A DNA stretch of 64,000 nucleotides from assembly GCA_013215505.1 (NCBI GenBank), contig JABSQZ010000013.1:106928-170927 (forward strand), in the 5' to 3' direction. A program made the translations under genes and the position numbers. The notes beneath the pieces were generated by a model. The model saw nothing but the letters and a program-made list of their open reading frames with translations. It ran no database searches and was not told the DNA's origin. Source of the DNA: Oceanospirillaceae bacterium. GTDB taxonomy: Bacteria > Pseudomonadota > Gammaproteobacteria > Pseudomonadales > Balneatricaceae. Numbering within the stretch: the first letter of the stretch is position 1; every line of letters begins with the position of its first letter. This document shows positions 55,641 to 64,000 of the stretch, one piece after another.

Positions 55641-56711
55641 TTAGTTTAAATCAGCCTGATAGGCCGATTTAAGTGCTAACTGAGTCTTCGCGGTTTCCTG
55701 CTTTAGCAGCTCATACCATTTTGTGCCATCTTTAACATTGCCTTTGAACCAAGTGTATACAGGTTCTGCAGCCTTCTGGAATTGGGCTTTTTGCTCTGGA
55801 GTAGGCACATAGATAGTGCCGCCAGCTGCGGTGAAATCTTTGTACGCCTGGATTGATTTGCGCTTAGGTGAGGCAAAAGTTGCCTGCTGTAAGGCACTGA
55901 AACCGTCCACTACCACTTTGCGGAGATCTTCTGGCATGGCCAGGAAGTTATCGTTATTCATGTACCATAGCGCCGACATATAAGCGTGGCCATCTAAAGT
56001 GACATATTTCAGACCCGCTTCCGGAAACTTCATGCCCATAATATCGGTAATACCATTTTTTGATCCTTCAACGATACCGGTCTGAAAGGAGGTAAACAGC
56101 TCTGGCCATGGGATAGGTGTCGGGCTTGCGCCTAAGGCTTTAACCAGCTCTTGCGGTAAATCTGCCACTACCGTGCGTATTTTTAGCCCCTGCATATCGG
56201 CCGGACTTTTCACTGTATGTTTAGTATTGGCGAAGTTTCTCCAGCCCCCGGTATTACCTATGGTCATCAGACGCACTTTGTTGTCTGAATCCTTGAGGAT
56301 TGCCTTGCGCATCTCACGGGTGAAATTACCAGATAAGACACTTTCAGCAACCCGGTCATCGGTTAACAAGTAAGGTAGATCGAGTACTTGCACATAAGGA
56401 TACATATTAGCCGCGCCACCTGAGGTGGAGATATAAATATCCACGGCACCATCTTCCAGCGCCTGCAGACATTCTGTGCCATTGGCACATAACTGGGTAC
56501 CGATAAACAGATCAACTTTTATTTTGCCGTTGGAGTGAGATTCAACATAATCCTTAAAGACTACCAGGCCGTCGTAATCTTCATCCTTGTCGTTCGAGTT
56601 AGCGGTGGCTCGCAGGTTAAAATCAGCGGCTGTTGCCGTCATGCTTAGTGCTAAAGAGACTGCTGCCACAGAGGCCAGCAATGTAGTTTTCAAGTTTTTT
56701 GTTGTTATCAT
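55641..56711 (-). CDS. dctP: TRAP transporter solute-binding protein (DctP)
   Basis: A 356-residue DctP-family protein with a signal peptide (about 1-28, LSMTATAA before DFNLRA). The conserved MQGLKIRTVVADLPQELVKALGASPTPIPW segment (about 168-197) includes the arginine that usually binds a substrate carboxylate. It delivers an organic acid to the DctQM membrane complex. It is the last gene of a dctQ-dctM-dctP unit, 63 bp after dctM. The substrate is likely a carboxylate such as a sugar acid, judging only from family and neighbours. Confidence 0.93.
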   Translation of the reverse strand: MITTKNLKTTLLASVAAVSLALSMTATAADFNLRATANSNDKDEDYDGLVVFKDYVESHSNGKIKVDLFIGTQLCANGTECLQALEDGAVDIYISTSGGAANMYPYVQVLDLPYLLTDDRVAESVLSGNFTREMRKAILKDSDNKVRLMTIGNTGGWRNFANTKHTVKSPADMQGLKIRTVVADLPQELVKALGASPTPIPWPELFTSFQTGIVEGSKNGITDIMGMKFPEAGLKYVTLDGHAYMSALWYMNNDNFLAMPEDLRKVVVDGFSALQQATFASPKRKSIQAYKDFTAAGGTIYVPTPEQKAQFQKAAEPVYTWFKGNVKDGTKWYELLKQETAKTQLALKSAYQADLN

Positions 56712-56774
56712 GATTGTGCTACCTTTATTACCTTTGCGTTGATGAAATCTCCCTGAGTAGCTACCCAGCGGAGG

Positions 56775-58061
56775 TTAGGCTAACCCCAGCCAATGAGGTA
56801 TCGTCATTGATAGCGAGGGGAAAAAGGTAATCAGAAAGATCACGACTATTTCCACCGCTAAAAAAGGCAATATGGCTTTGGCTATGTTTTCTACTTTTTC
56901 TCCCGAGACACTGGAGGCGACGAACAACACTAGCCCCATAGGGGGTGTGGCCAGCCCCACTGTCAAGTTGACAGACATAATGATGGCGAAGTGCACAGGG
57001 TCGACACCGATGCCGATAAATACAGGTGCCAGTATAGGGCCCAGAATAATGATCGCGGGACCCGCATCCAGAAACATACCGACGATGAATAATAAGATAT
57101 TGATCAGGAATAACAGTATCAGCGGATTGTCGCTGAAAGACAGTACCCACTGCGCCAGTTGCTCTGCAGTATGCGACAAACTAACCACTGTTTTGAAAGC
57201 AATAGCGGCGCCAACTAACAACAGTACTACAGCTGATCCTTTAGCGCTGCGGTTAAAAATCTCCGGTAACTCAGAGATTTTAATAGTCTTTAACACCCAG
57301 ATACTGATAACCATTGCATAGGCCACGGCGATTGCCGATGCCTCGGTCGGGGTGAATACGCCAAACAGTATGCCACCGAGAATAATCACCGGCGTCAATA
57401 GGGGCAGAGCGGCTGATTTTCCTGCAGCGGCGCGTTGCGACCAGTTTTGTTTAGGCGCAGCCACCGGGAAATCGTATTTTTTTGCCATTAATGCGATCAC
57501 CCCCATCAGCCCCAGCCCAACCATTAATCCAGGCACTACTCCCGCCGCAAAAAGTGCTTCGACTGATACTTCCATCGTATAAGCGTAGAGAATCATATTG
57601 CCGGATGGGGGGATAATAGGTCCTATCACCGAGGATGCTGCAGTGATGGCTGCGGCAAACTTGCGGCTGTAGCCATTTTTTTCCATCGCCGGAATCATCA
57701 TCGAACCAATCGCTGAAGTATCCGCAACTGCAGAACCGGACATTCCGGCAAACAGCATACTGGACATAACATTGACATGGGCCAGACCACCGCGAACGTG
57801 GCCGATAAAGGACTGGGAAAAGTTAACCAAGCTTAAGGTAATCCCGCCTCGATTCATCAGTTCTCCGGCCAACATGAAAAACGGAATCGCCATCAGCGGA
57901 AATGAGTCGATGCCGTTATAAATATTGCGAAACAGCATTGGGATATCACGGTCCATTCCCTCTGCCAGCAAGATAAAACCCGGGGCGGAAAGCATGGCAA
58001 AGAAAACCGGCATTCCCAGTAACAAGAACAGCAAAAACAGCGGTAAAAAAACAATTAGCAT
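56775..58061 (-). CDS. dctM: TRAP transporter large permease (DctM)
   Basis: A 428-residue DctM-type membrane protein with about twelve helices. GRAVADTSAIGSMM-like (SGSAVADTSAIGSMMIPAM), SVIGPIIPPSGNMILY and the C-terminal LTVGLATPPMGLVLFVASS are signature segments of the ion-coupled TRAP transporter. It overlaps dctQ by 7 bp and is followed by dctP. Confidence 0.96.
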   Translation of the reverse strand: MLIVFLPLFLLFLLLGMPVFFAMLSAPGFILLAEGMDRDIPMLFRNIYNGIDSFPLMAIPFFMLAGELMNRGGITLSLVNFSQSFIGHVRGGLAHVNVMSSMLFAGMSGSAVADTSAIGSMMIPAMEKNGYSRKFAAAITAASSVIGPIIPPSGNMILYAYTMEVSVEALFAAGVVPGLMVGLGLMGVIALMAKKYDFPVAAPKQNWSQRAAAGKSAALPLLTPVIILGGILFGVFTPTEASAIAVAYAMVISIWVLKTIKISELPEIFNRSAKGSAVVLLLVGAAIAFKTVVSLSHTAEQLAQWVLSFSDNPLILLFLINILLFIVGMFLDAGPAIIILGPILAPVFIGIGVDPVHFAIIMSVNLTVGLATPPMGLVLFVASSVSGEKVENIAKAILPFLAVEIVVIFLITFFPSLSMTIPHWLGLA

Positions 58062-58591
58062 GTTGAGGTTACCTCAGTGACTTCAGTCTGATAGCCGCAC
58101 ATTGCTCGTAACTCTTTGAGCGTTAGCTCGAGATTTACCAGTAGCATGCTACCAAAACAGACCGGCATCGCTAAATAGATCCAGGCTCTGGAGAGGTGGA
58201 AAGTAGCTGCCCGGGTCCGAAAGCCGCGTTGAAAAAACTCTAATCCTAAGACAAGTAACTGATACAGCACCAGCATGGCTACGATTAACAACAGTAGTTT
58301 AAGCGCCCTGGAAAGTGCTTTTGGCAAGTATTGTTGCAGCATATCTATTGAGACAAAAGAGCCTTCACGGTAGGCGCTGGCAGCGACCAGAGCCATCATC
58401 CAGATCATTAAAGCGCGTGCCACCTCCTCTGGCCAGGGAAGGGCATTGTTCAGTACATAGCGAAAGAAAACCTGCAATACAATAGTAAAGACCATCGCCG
58501 CGACAAACATCCATGCCAGGGAGCGACCAATGCTAATGATCAGCGAGTTGAGTTTTTCCAGCCAGTTGACACAGAAGTTTAATAGCTTCAT
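58055..58591 (-). CDS. dctQ: TRAP transporter small permease (DctQ)
   Basis: A 178-residue four-helix membrane protein of DctQ type (VFFRYVLNNALPWPEEVARALMIW is diagnostic). It pairs with DctM. It is the first gene of the leftward TRAP unit. The 112-bp gap to the upstream aldo/keto reductase gene on the same strand leaves room for a promoter or for read-through. Confidence 0.94.
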   Translation of the reverse strand: MKLLNFCVNWLEKLNSLIISIGRSLAWMFVAAMVFTIVLQVFFRYVLNNALPWPEEVARALMIWMMALVAASAYREGSFVSIDMLQQYLPKALSRALKLLLLIVAMLVLYQLLVLGLEFFQRGFRTRAATFHLSRAWIYLAMPVCFGSMLLVNLELTLKELRAMCGYQTEVTEVTSTC

Positions 58592-58703
58592 TGCCTTGTC
58601 CCTTGTGGGGCCTCAGAGCCCGCTTTGAGTTGCAGGCGGGGCTTGTTTAGTAAAACCAAACAAGCATTCTCAGAGGCGAAAATGTAGTATTTTTATATTT
58701 AAA

Positions 58704-59606
58704 TTACGGCACTTCGCAGCCGGCAGCTGCGCTATAGAGTTCAAACCAGCTCTGTCTATCTAGTTTTACTTCGCAAGCTTGGCCCAGTCTTCTAATTCGC
58801 TCTAGGTTATTGGTACCTAACACTGGGATAATGCCCGCTGGATGCGCCAGTAACCAGGCAATGGCGATGTGATCAACTGCACATCTGTGCTCATCGGCAA
58901 GTCGCGCTAACAGTGGCTGTAAACGCCGTGCTGCATCAGAGTCATTAAACAATTGCCCCCCGGCCAGTGGTGACCAGGCCATTGCAGTGATGTCGTCTAT
59001 CTGCATGTTTGCCAAAGTGCCATCGGTAAAACTATTTCGCTGCAATAAGTTTATTTCAATCTGGTTAACGACAATCTTATGTTGCATATACTTCTGCAGT
59101 AGCCGCCAATCCGAAGGCATGAAATTGGACACCCCGATAGCGCGCACTTTACCGCTATCGATCAATTGATCTAGAGCAGCGGCGGTCTTAGCGGCATCCA
59201 TGAAAGGATCCGGGCGGTGCAACATTAACAAGTCCAGATAGTCAGTGTGTAAATTTTTCAGACTGATGTTAACGCTGTCATTAATATATGAAGCAGAAGT
59301 ATCATAGTGCTTTACTCTGCGCTGAGGAAATTTACTAGAGGGTATCGCGATATCACATTTACTGATTAGCTGCATCTGCACTCGCAGTCCCGGTGCCTGC
59401 GCCAGGGCTTTACCAAACAGCAGCTCACATTGGTAATCACCGTAGATATCGGCGTGGTCGAAGCTGCTAATTCCCTGCAACAGACAAGCATCAATTTTTG
59501 CCCGGGTATTTGCGACTGAGGTGTCTTCATCGTCAGCAAGGCGCCAAACGCCGTATACCAGCGCACTCAGTTTTAAATCATCTTGTAAGTTATGTCCCTG
59601 TAACAT
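58704..59606 (-). CDS. Aldo/keto reductase (YdhF-like)
   Basis: A 300-residue NADPH-dependent aldo/keto reductase with the (beta/alpha)8 fold. The motif SSFDHADIYGDYQCELLFG holds the catalytic Asp and Tyr. LDLLMLHRPDP with the catalytic His region and VRAIGVSNF follow. It resembles the E. coli YdhF branch. It is upstream of and on the same strand as the TRAP genes, so it may reduce or oxidise the imported compound. Substrate unknown. Confidence 0.92.
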   Translation of the reverse strand: MLQGHNLQDDLKLSALVYGVWRLADDEDTSVANTRAKIDACLLQGISSFDHADIYGDYQCELLFGKALAQAPGLRVQMQLISKCDIAIPSSKFPQRRVKHYDTSASYINDSVNISLKNLHTDYLDLLMLHRPDPFMDAAKTAAALDQLIDSGKVRAIGVSNFMPSDWRLLQKYMQHKIVVNQIEINLLQRNSFTDGTLANMQIDDITAMAWSPLAGGQLFNDSDAARRLQPLLARLADEHRCAVDHIAIAWLLAHPAGIIPVLGTNNLERIRRLGQACEVKLDRQSWFELYSAAAGCEVP

Positions 59607-59790
59607 CTGTTATGTATCTCTTTATAAGTTCTTATTTTTTTAGGTCGTATTTGTGTAACCATTGCTTGTGTAATTACCATATCAGTGTATTTTAATTGTG
59701 TAAATCAATAATGAATGAATTGCTGAATGAATTATACCTGCAATAGATGTTTAGTCTCAGTACGGCCATTTTTCCTTTATAGTAGGTAAA

Positions 59791-60025
59791 GGAACATGTA
59801 AATAAGTTCGCCCTTGGGCGAACAGAGTACCTCGATCGAAGGTGTATCGCACCTATGGGCATGATAAATTTCGCCGGGCACAGATTTTTGCTCCATGCAA
59901 AGTCTGAGTACCTACCTCCGTGTAGGCAACCAGCCCGTCTGTCATTAGCATGCCCTCTGGATGCGATGCCCAGATTTCGAAATGCTCTGTGCGCCAGAGG
60001 CGTGTTGGGCTTGTTCGCATGTTCC
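59791..60025 (-). mobile_element. MITE-like element with terminal inverted repeats, copy B
   Basis: A 235-bp element bounded by GGAACATGTAAATAAG (59791, forward) and, on the other strand from 60025, GGAACATGCGAACAAG. Read from 60025 it contains the same modules as copy A at 14204: GCCTACACGGAGGTAGG about 98 bp in, CAGACTTTGCATGGAGC, then GTACTCTGT with a GCCC/GGGC hairpin. It has no coding capacity, so it would need a transposase in trans. No convincing target-site duplication was seen. It lies in the 436-bp gap between the reductase and the GntR-type regulator. Confidence 0.7.
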
Positions 60026-60042
60026 ATAACGATGTTCATTGG

Positions 60043-60771
60043 ATGGGAAAACTCTTGATTACTAATACAAGCCAGCAACTGCCGCTATATAAAAAAATCT
60101 GTGAATTACTGCACCGTGAAATCACCGCCGGTCACTGGTTGCCCGGAGAGCGTTTACCGGTGGAATCAAAATTGGCAGAAAATCTTGGAGTAGCCATAGG
60201 TACTTTACGTAAAGCACTGGCACAACTAGAGTCTGAAGGTTTGCTTGAGCGCCGTCAGGGGTCGGGGACTTATGTAAAAAGAGCACCCTCGGGGAGTGCG
60301 GTGTATCAGTTTTTTCACCTCGAACTACCTAATGGAGGAGGGGCGCCCACCGCCCAGACTTTGTCGGTGCAGCAAGTAACACAAGAAGCTATAGCCACCC
60401 AATTAGGTTTAAAGTATTTAAAAACAAAACTCTGGCAAATACGCCGTCTGCGGTTTCTCAATAAAACCCCGGTTGCGGTTGAGGAAATCTGGATTGACCA
60501 TAGACACAGCCCCTTATTAGAAGCCAGTCAATTACATGAATCCTTGTATATGCACTACCGGGAACACTTCGATTTCTGGATAGATCGGGTCGAAGACAAA
60601 GTTGACTGTGCTCAAGCACCTCTGTGGGCAACTCAAGAGCTTGCGCTGGCGGAAAATACAGTACTCGCCAGGGTTGAACGCAAGGGCTGGTCAGATAAAA
60701 ATCAGCTTGAGGAGTTTTCCCGGACCTGGTTTATAGCAGAGCAATGTCGCTACATAGCCCGCTGGTCATAA
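60043..60771 (+). CDS. GntR/HutC-family transcriptional regulator (UTRA domain)
   Basis: A 242-residue regulator: N-terminal winged helix (about 8-75, LYKKICELLHREITAGHWLP, PVESKLAENLGVAIGTLRKA) and C-terminal UTRA ligand domain (about 95-240). I use ATG 60043. TTG 60055 is an alternative, and neither has a strong ribosome-binding site. The start lies only 17 bp from the end of the MITE-like element, which therefore supplies or replaces part of the promoter. Likely targets are the divergent reductase-TRAP unit and the downstream oxidoreductase. The ligand is unknown but is often a sugar or amino-acid derivative. Confidence 0.88.
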   Translation: MGKLLITNTSQQLPLYKKICELLHREITAGHWLPGERLPVESKLAENLGVAIGTLRKALAQLESEGLLERRQGSGTYVKRAPSGSAVYQFFHLELPNGGGAPTAQTLSVQQVTQEAIATQLGLKYLKTKLWQIRRLRFLNKTPVAVEEIWIDHRHSPLLEASQLHESLYMHYREHFDFWIDRVEDKVDCAQAPLWATQELALAENTVLARVERKGWSDKNQLEEFSRTWFIAEQCRYIARWS

Positions 60772-61011
60772 CTTGACTGCAGGCGATGTAAGCCTGGCTT
60801 TATCTGCGTTGTTAGTTTATTCCCCCCCCCTCTCATGCTTGTTTAGTGATGCAGAAAATTTGGCTGGCTAAATATCAATAGCTGATGGCTATCTAAAGGG
60901 AAGGGCAGCTAGCCATTGACAGCTTCTGGTAGATGAATGTCCGCCGCTGAAGCTGTATGACAAGTAACAGTTTTCATACCTTTCATTAAAAAAATAAGGA
61001 AAACAGCAATA

Positions 61012-62139
61012 ATGAAGCAGCATAAGGTTCGATACGGTTTACTTGGCTGCGGCATGATGGGCTTGGAGCACTTGCGTAATTTAGCACTGATCGAAGCTGC
61101 TGAAGTGGTCGCCATTGCCGAGCCTGATCCTCAGATGCAGAAAAGAGCATCCGAGCTGGCACCTAAGGCCGTCATGTTCGATGATATTAACGCGCTGTTA
61201 TCCACCGCTGAGTTAGATGCCATCGTTATCGTTACCCCCAATTATCAGCACGCCGAGCAGTTGTTGCAGATTCTCGCCAGTACCCAGTTACCAGTGTTAG
61301 TAGAAAAACCCCTGGTGACTAAGCTTGAACAAGTCAGGGCAATAAAAGAAGCGGTAGATAATCACCCGGCAGCTGTTTGGGTTGCCATGGAGTACCGCTA
61401 CATGCCCCCCATTGCCGAATTTCGCCGCCGTTTGCAACAACAGCAAATTGGCCCGCTAAAGATGCTGAGTATCCGTGAGCACCGCTTTCCCTTTTTGTCG
61501 AAAGTCGGGCATTGGAACCGCTTCAACCGCAACACCGGAGGCACATTGGTGGAAAAATGCTGCCATTTTTTTGATTTGATGCGACTGCTGAGTCAGGACG
61601 AAGTCATTCGCGTTTATGCCTCTGCAGGCCAGGATGCCAATCATCTGGACGAAACTTACGATGGGGAAACGCCGGATATTATTGACAATGGTTATGTGAT
61701 TTTAGACTTTGCTGGTGGTCTGCGGGCGATGCTGGAGTTAAACATGTTTGCTGAAGGTTCTCGGTATCAGGAGGAAATCAGCGCTGTAGGTCTATCAGGT
61801 AAACTAGAGTGTTTTGTCCCAGGTCCTGGCCGGTTCTGGCCAACGCAAACTTTAGGCCCTGCACCCCAGGCCAAAATAGTTTACAGCCCTCGCGATCCCC
61901 AGGGCCCGATTGAATCAACCATTCCAGTAGACCCGGCTATTTTGCAGGCGGGAGATCACAATGGCTCAACCTATTATCAACATATGGGGTTCTTAAAGGC
62001 AATTACCCAGCAAGGGTCTGTGGAAGTCTCAGCCGATGATGGATTAAAGGCGGTGGTTATAGGCTTGGCAGCTCAGCACTCAGCCAGAACCGGGATGGCG
62101 GTGACACTCAGCGAAGATGGTCTTTCATTCTCTGACTAA
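61012..62139 (+). CDS. Gfo/Idh/MocA-family oxidoreductase
   Basis: A 375-residue NAD(P)-dependent dehydrogenase. The Rossmann domain begins RYGLLGCGMMGLEHLRNLAL and includes LVEKPLVTK (EKP motif). The substrate domain has EYRYMPPI, HWNRFNRNTGGTLVEKCCHFFDLMRLL and a downstream YDGETPDIIDNG. The KCCHFFDL segment carries the catalytic His region of myo-inositol dehydrogenase relatives. It is not closely similar to the one at 51972. AAGGAAAA precedes the ATG. It probably acts on a sugar or cyclitol imported by the nearby transporter. Confidence 0.92.
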   Translation: MKQHKVRYGLLGCGMMGLEHLRNLALIEAAEVVAIAEPDPQMQKRASELAPKAVMFDDINALLSTAELDAIVIVTPNYQHAEQLLQILASTQLPVLVEKPLVTKLEQVRAIKEAVDNHPAAVWVAMEYRYMPPIAEFRRRLQQQQIGPLKMLSIREHRFPFLSKVGHWNRFNRNTGGTLVEKCCHFFDLMRLLSQDEVIRVYASAGQDANHLDETYDGETPDIIDNGYVILDFAGGLRAMLELNMFAEGSRYQEEISAVGLSGKLECFVPGPGRFWPTQTLGPAPQAKIVYSPRDPQGPIESTIPVDPAILQAGDHNGSTYYQHMGFLKAITQQGSVEVSADDGLKAVVIGLAAQHSARTGMAVTLSEDGLSFSD

Positions 62140-62420
62140 TGTATTACAGCTCATGTCTCTGGGGAACCCAGCAAAGTTGTTTAGCGGATATATAGCCGGG
62201 GTCAATCAAGCTAAAGTCAGCCCTGGACTAATAAACCAGTACAGCTCTGCTCTCTGATCGCTTTATTCAGCCTTGCAAGCGTTTGGTTTTGTTTGATTAA
62301 TATCAATGTTTATTGAATGAATAAAAATACTCCAAGACAATTCATTTACTATTGATTTACATTTATTTGGTTCGCTGCTACAGTTGCATAACAAATAAAC
62401 ACTACGGTTGGAGGGTAGTA

Positions 62421-63401
62421 ATGAGCATTCAAATTTCGAGTATCCCGGAGCAAAAACAAGTAAAAGGCCTGGATTTTCCCTTGGTATTAAATGCTCCCAA
62501 CACTGACGTAGCAAAATCGCAGCAGCATTTTCATCACTGGCTAGGGGACCATCGCCAGGAACTACAAGCGCTACTCATTAAACACGGCGTGATTTTGTTC
62601 CGAGGATTTCCCGTCTCATCTGCGGATCACTTTGAAAAGATGCTCGACCAAACCGATTTTGTTAATATGCCCTATGTCGGTGGAGCCGCTCCCAGGACCC
62701 AAGTTACCGCCTCTCGTATCGTTACCGCCAACGAATCACCGGCCTCAGAAAAAATTCCCTTTCACCATGAGATGGCACAGGTCCCCACACCTCCGGGGTA
62801 TATCTTTTTCTACTGTGACGTAGCACCCGAGGAAGGTGGGGCCACATCGCTGTTACACTCAGCTGAAATTTGCGATAGATTTTTTCAAATCGATGCCGGA
62901 TTCGCCAGTAAAATTGAGCGGCTCGGCGTCCGATATAGGAGGGTGATGCCTGAAGTTACAGATAGGACCTCAGCTATTGGCCGTTCCTGGAAAGAGACCT
63001 TTCAGATAGAGACTCGCCTACAGGCAGAGCAAGTCATGCGGGAGGCAGGTATGAGTTGGCAGTGGCTGGATGATGGCAGTTTACGTACAGAGACTAAAAC
63101 TTTGCAGGCAATTCGTGTTGATCAGGAAACCGGAGAAAAAGTGTTTTTTAACTCTATCGTCGCGGTTTTCAGTGGCTGGAACGACAGCCGAAATCGCGGC
63201 GTTAACTCAGTAGTGAGCGATGACGATGAGCTAATGGATAAAGAGGTTATCGACCAGCTAATAACGCAGATGGATGAACTTTGTGTCAACTTTAAATGGC
63301 AACCAGGCGATGTAATCTGGGTCAATAACCATACAGTGATGCACGCCCGCCAACCCTACAAAGGTGACAGGCTGACATTGGCCTCAATTTCTTATAAGTA
63401 A
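62421..63401 (+). CDS. TauD/TfdA-family Fe(II)/2-oxoglutarate dioxygenase
   Basis: A 326-residue enzyme of the TauD/TfdA superfamily. The iron-binding facial triad is H115-x-E117 (PFHHEMAQ) and a distal H308 (NNHTVMHARQPY), with R317 a candidate for binding 2-oxoglutarate. The Glu in place of Asp in the H-x-D/E motif is seen in some members such as clavaminate synthase-like and SyrP-like proteins. The substrate is unknown. ATG 62421 has GGAGGG just upstream. The longer frame from 62352 is unlikely. It may catalyse oxidative attack on a compound of this catabolic region. Confidence 0.88.
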   Translation: MSIQISSIPEQKQVKGLDFPLVLNAPNTDVAKSQQHFHHWLGDHRQELQALLIKHGVILFRGFPVSSADHFEKMLDQTDFVNMPYVGGAAPRTQVTASRIVTANESPASEKIPFHHEMAQVPTPPGYIFFYCDVAPEEGGATSLLHSAEICDRFFQIDAGFASKIERLGVRYRRVMPEVTDRTSAIGRSWKETFQIETRLQAEQVMREAGMSWQWLDDGSLRTETKTLQAIRVDQETGEKVFFNSIVAVFSGWNDSRNRGVNSVVSDDDELMDKEVIDQLITQMDELCVNFKWQPGDVIWVNNHTVMHARQPYKGDRLTLASISYK

Positions 63402-63444
63402 TCTGAAAGGTGTTTTGCAAACTAAGCAATATTTATTTCATCGA

Positions 63445-63729
63445 TCAAGAGGGTCTAACTTGCTTATTCTGTTCTTTTCGCTTAGTCACCCGCTGAAATA
63501 CAAACCAGGCACTCCACATGATTAATGTCAGTGTAATTGCGGCAATGATGGCTGGCTTAGGGTTATCTAAGCTGCTGATAGAGCCTGCATAAGTTGCGAT
63601 TAGCGCATAGGGAACTGAACTAGCTGTCCATGCAAGTAGGAAGGTAACAAAGGGCATTTTAGTGATACCCGACAGGCAGGCGGTGACCTCTGGTAATATG
63701 GACATTGCTCTGGAAAATAAAATCATCAA
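63445..63729 (-). pseudogene. C-terminal half of a VTT/DedA-like membrane protein
   Basis: The frame encodes only about 94 residues, beginning in what is normally the middle of the protein (ILFSRAMSILPEVTACLSG, where relatives have SRxxPGLsE), followed by membrane helices and a basic tail. The frame extends a few codons upstream (QYGFL) before a stop at about 63745. The N-terminal half is missing. It meets a Crp/Fnr gene fragment at the same place, which shows a deletion or recombination joint. A short protein might still be made from TTG/ATG, but function is doubtful. Confidence 0.7.
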
Positions 63730-63849
63730 GAAGCCGTATTGGCTAAATCACCGGATATATCTGAATATATAACGCAAAATAATATTGCCAGATATCTTGG
63801 TATAACACCCGTTGGCTTAAGTCGGATAAAAAATAAATTGAGCAAATGA
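63730..63849 (+). pseudogene. 3' fragment of a Crp/Fnr-family regulator gene
   Basis: An open stretch without start encodes EAVLAKSPDISEYI followed by TQNNIARYLGITPVGLSRIK and a stop. This matches the recognition-helix end of cyclic-nucleotide-binding (Crp/Fnr) regulators. Everything upstream is missing and replaced by the truncated VTT gene on the other strand. Confidence 0.65.
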
Positions 63850-63910
63850 AAGCATCTTAGTAAGGGTCAGGAGGATGTAAAACATTCTGTGTAACTGCTC
63901 GTTTAGTTAT

Positions 63911-64000
63911 TTAAACATAAGGGGTTAGCTCATCTTCGAACTCAATCATAAATCTGTTTAGCGCTGGTTTCCAGTCCCTAATCGGCATAGTCCACTTTTT
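63911..64000 (-). mobile_element. IS256-type transposase, C-terminal end (partial)
   Basis: The leftward frame entering at 64000 ends KKWTMPIRDWKPALNRF, MIEFEDELTPYV and a stop at 63911. This is the characteristic C-terminus of IS256-family (Mutator-like) transposases. The IS end should lie about 20-50 bp further left (around 63862-63892, GGATGTAAAACATTC and GTGTAACTG). The rest of the element is outside the window. It adjoins the truncated VTT and Crp/Fnr fragments and may have caused the rearrangement. Confidence 0.8.

Overview
The window looks like chromosomal DNA of a free-living, motile marine-type gammaproteobacterium. The signs are OxyR/AhpCF, an Aer-like aerotaxis receptor, many stand-alone periplasmic binding proteins, a TRAP transporter, a urea ABC transporter with urease, and dense two-component and c-di-GMP signalling. 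I cannot fix the genus from sequence alone. By eye, the signalling region (about 11-30 kb) is A+T-richer than the urea region (31-47 kb).

Layout. 0.5-4.7 kb: three secreted solute-binding-like proteins around a divergent Lrp-type regulator and nitrilase-fold hydrolase. 5.0-8.6 kb: oxyR divergent from ahpC-ahpF, with a terminator-like hairpin between ahpC and ahpF and a small Cys-rich reading frame behind oxyR. 8.9-11.0 kb: LysE exporter, DUF2000 protein and a divergent LysR regulator. 11.1-14.2 kb: leftward operon of two AhpD-like proteins and a histidine kinase with a pseudo-receiver. 14.2-15.3 kb: a repeat-rich gap. 15.3-22.6 kb: rightward operon of a HAMP-GAF-kinase-triple-receiver protein, CheR, CheB and a REC-PAS-GGDEF-EAL protein. 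23.3-28.2 kb: second signalling operon of a solute-binding protein, membrane kinase, single-domain receiver and REC-GGDEF-EAL protein. 28.5-30.1 kb: Aer-like receptor. 30.4-31.4 kb: an oxidoreductase pseudogene with three frameshifts.

31.6-47.4 kb is a leftward urea locus. A very large NCS1-permease/histidine-kinase fusion and a LuxR-type response regulator come first, then urtABCDE (urea ABC importer) and ureDABCEFG (urease and accessory proteins). The fusion kinase is well placed to control urea uptake and hydrolysis; that is an inference.

47.7-51.5 kb: two more solute-binding-like proteins, and a TetR regulator translationally overlapping an alpha/beta hydrolase. 52.0-63.4 kb: a probable catabolic region with two Gfo/Idh/MocA dehydrogenases, a beta-helix lipoprotein, a TRAP transporter (dctQMP order), an aldo/keto reductase, a GntR/UTRA regulator and a TauD/TfdA-type dioxygenase. 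The substrate is unknown.

63.4-64.0 kb is a rearrangement scar: the C-terminal half of a VTT/DedA-like membrane protein abuts the 3' end of a Crp/Fnr regulator, next to the 3' end of an IS256-type transposase that leaves the window.

A dispersed short element (about 235 bp, terminal inverted repeats around GGAACATGCGAACAAG) occurs at 59.8-60.0 kb and, expanded by a 49-bp tandem duplication, at 14.2 kb. In both cases the same end lies about 20 bp upstream of a start codon. Two further isolated ends lie near 14.69 and 47.58 kb.
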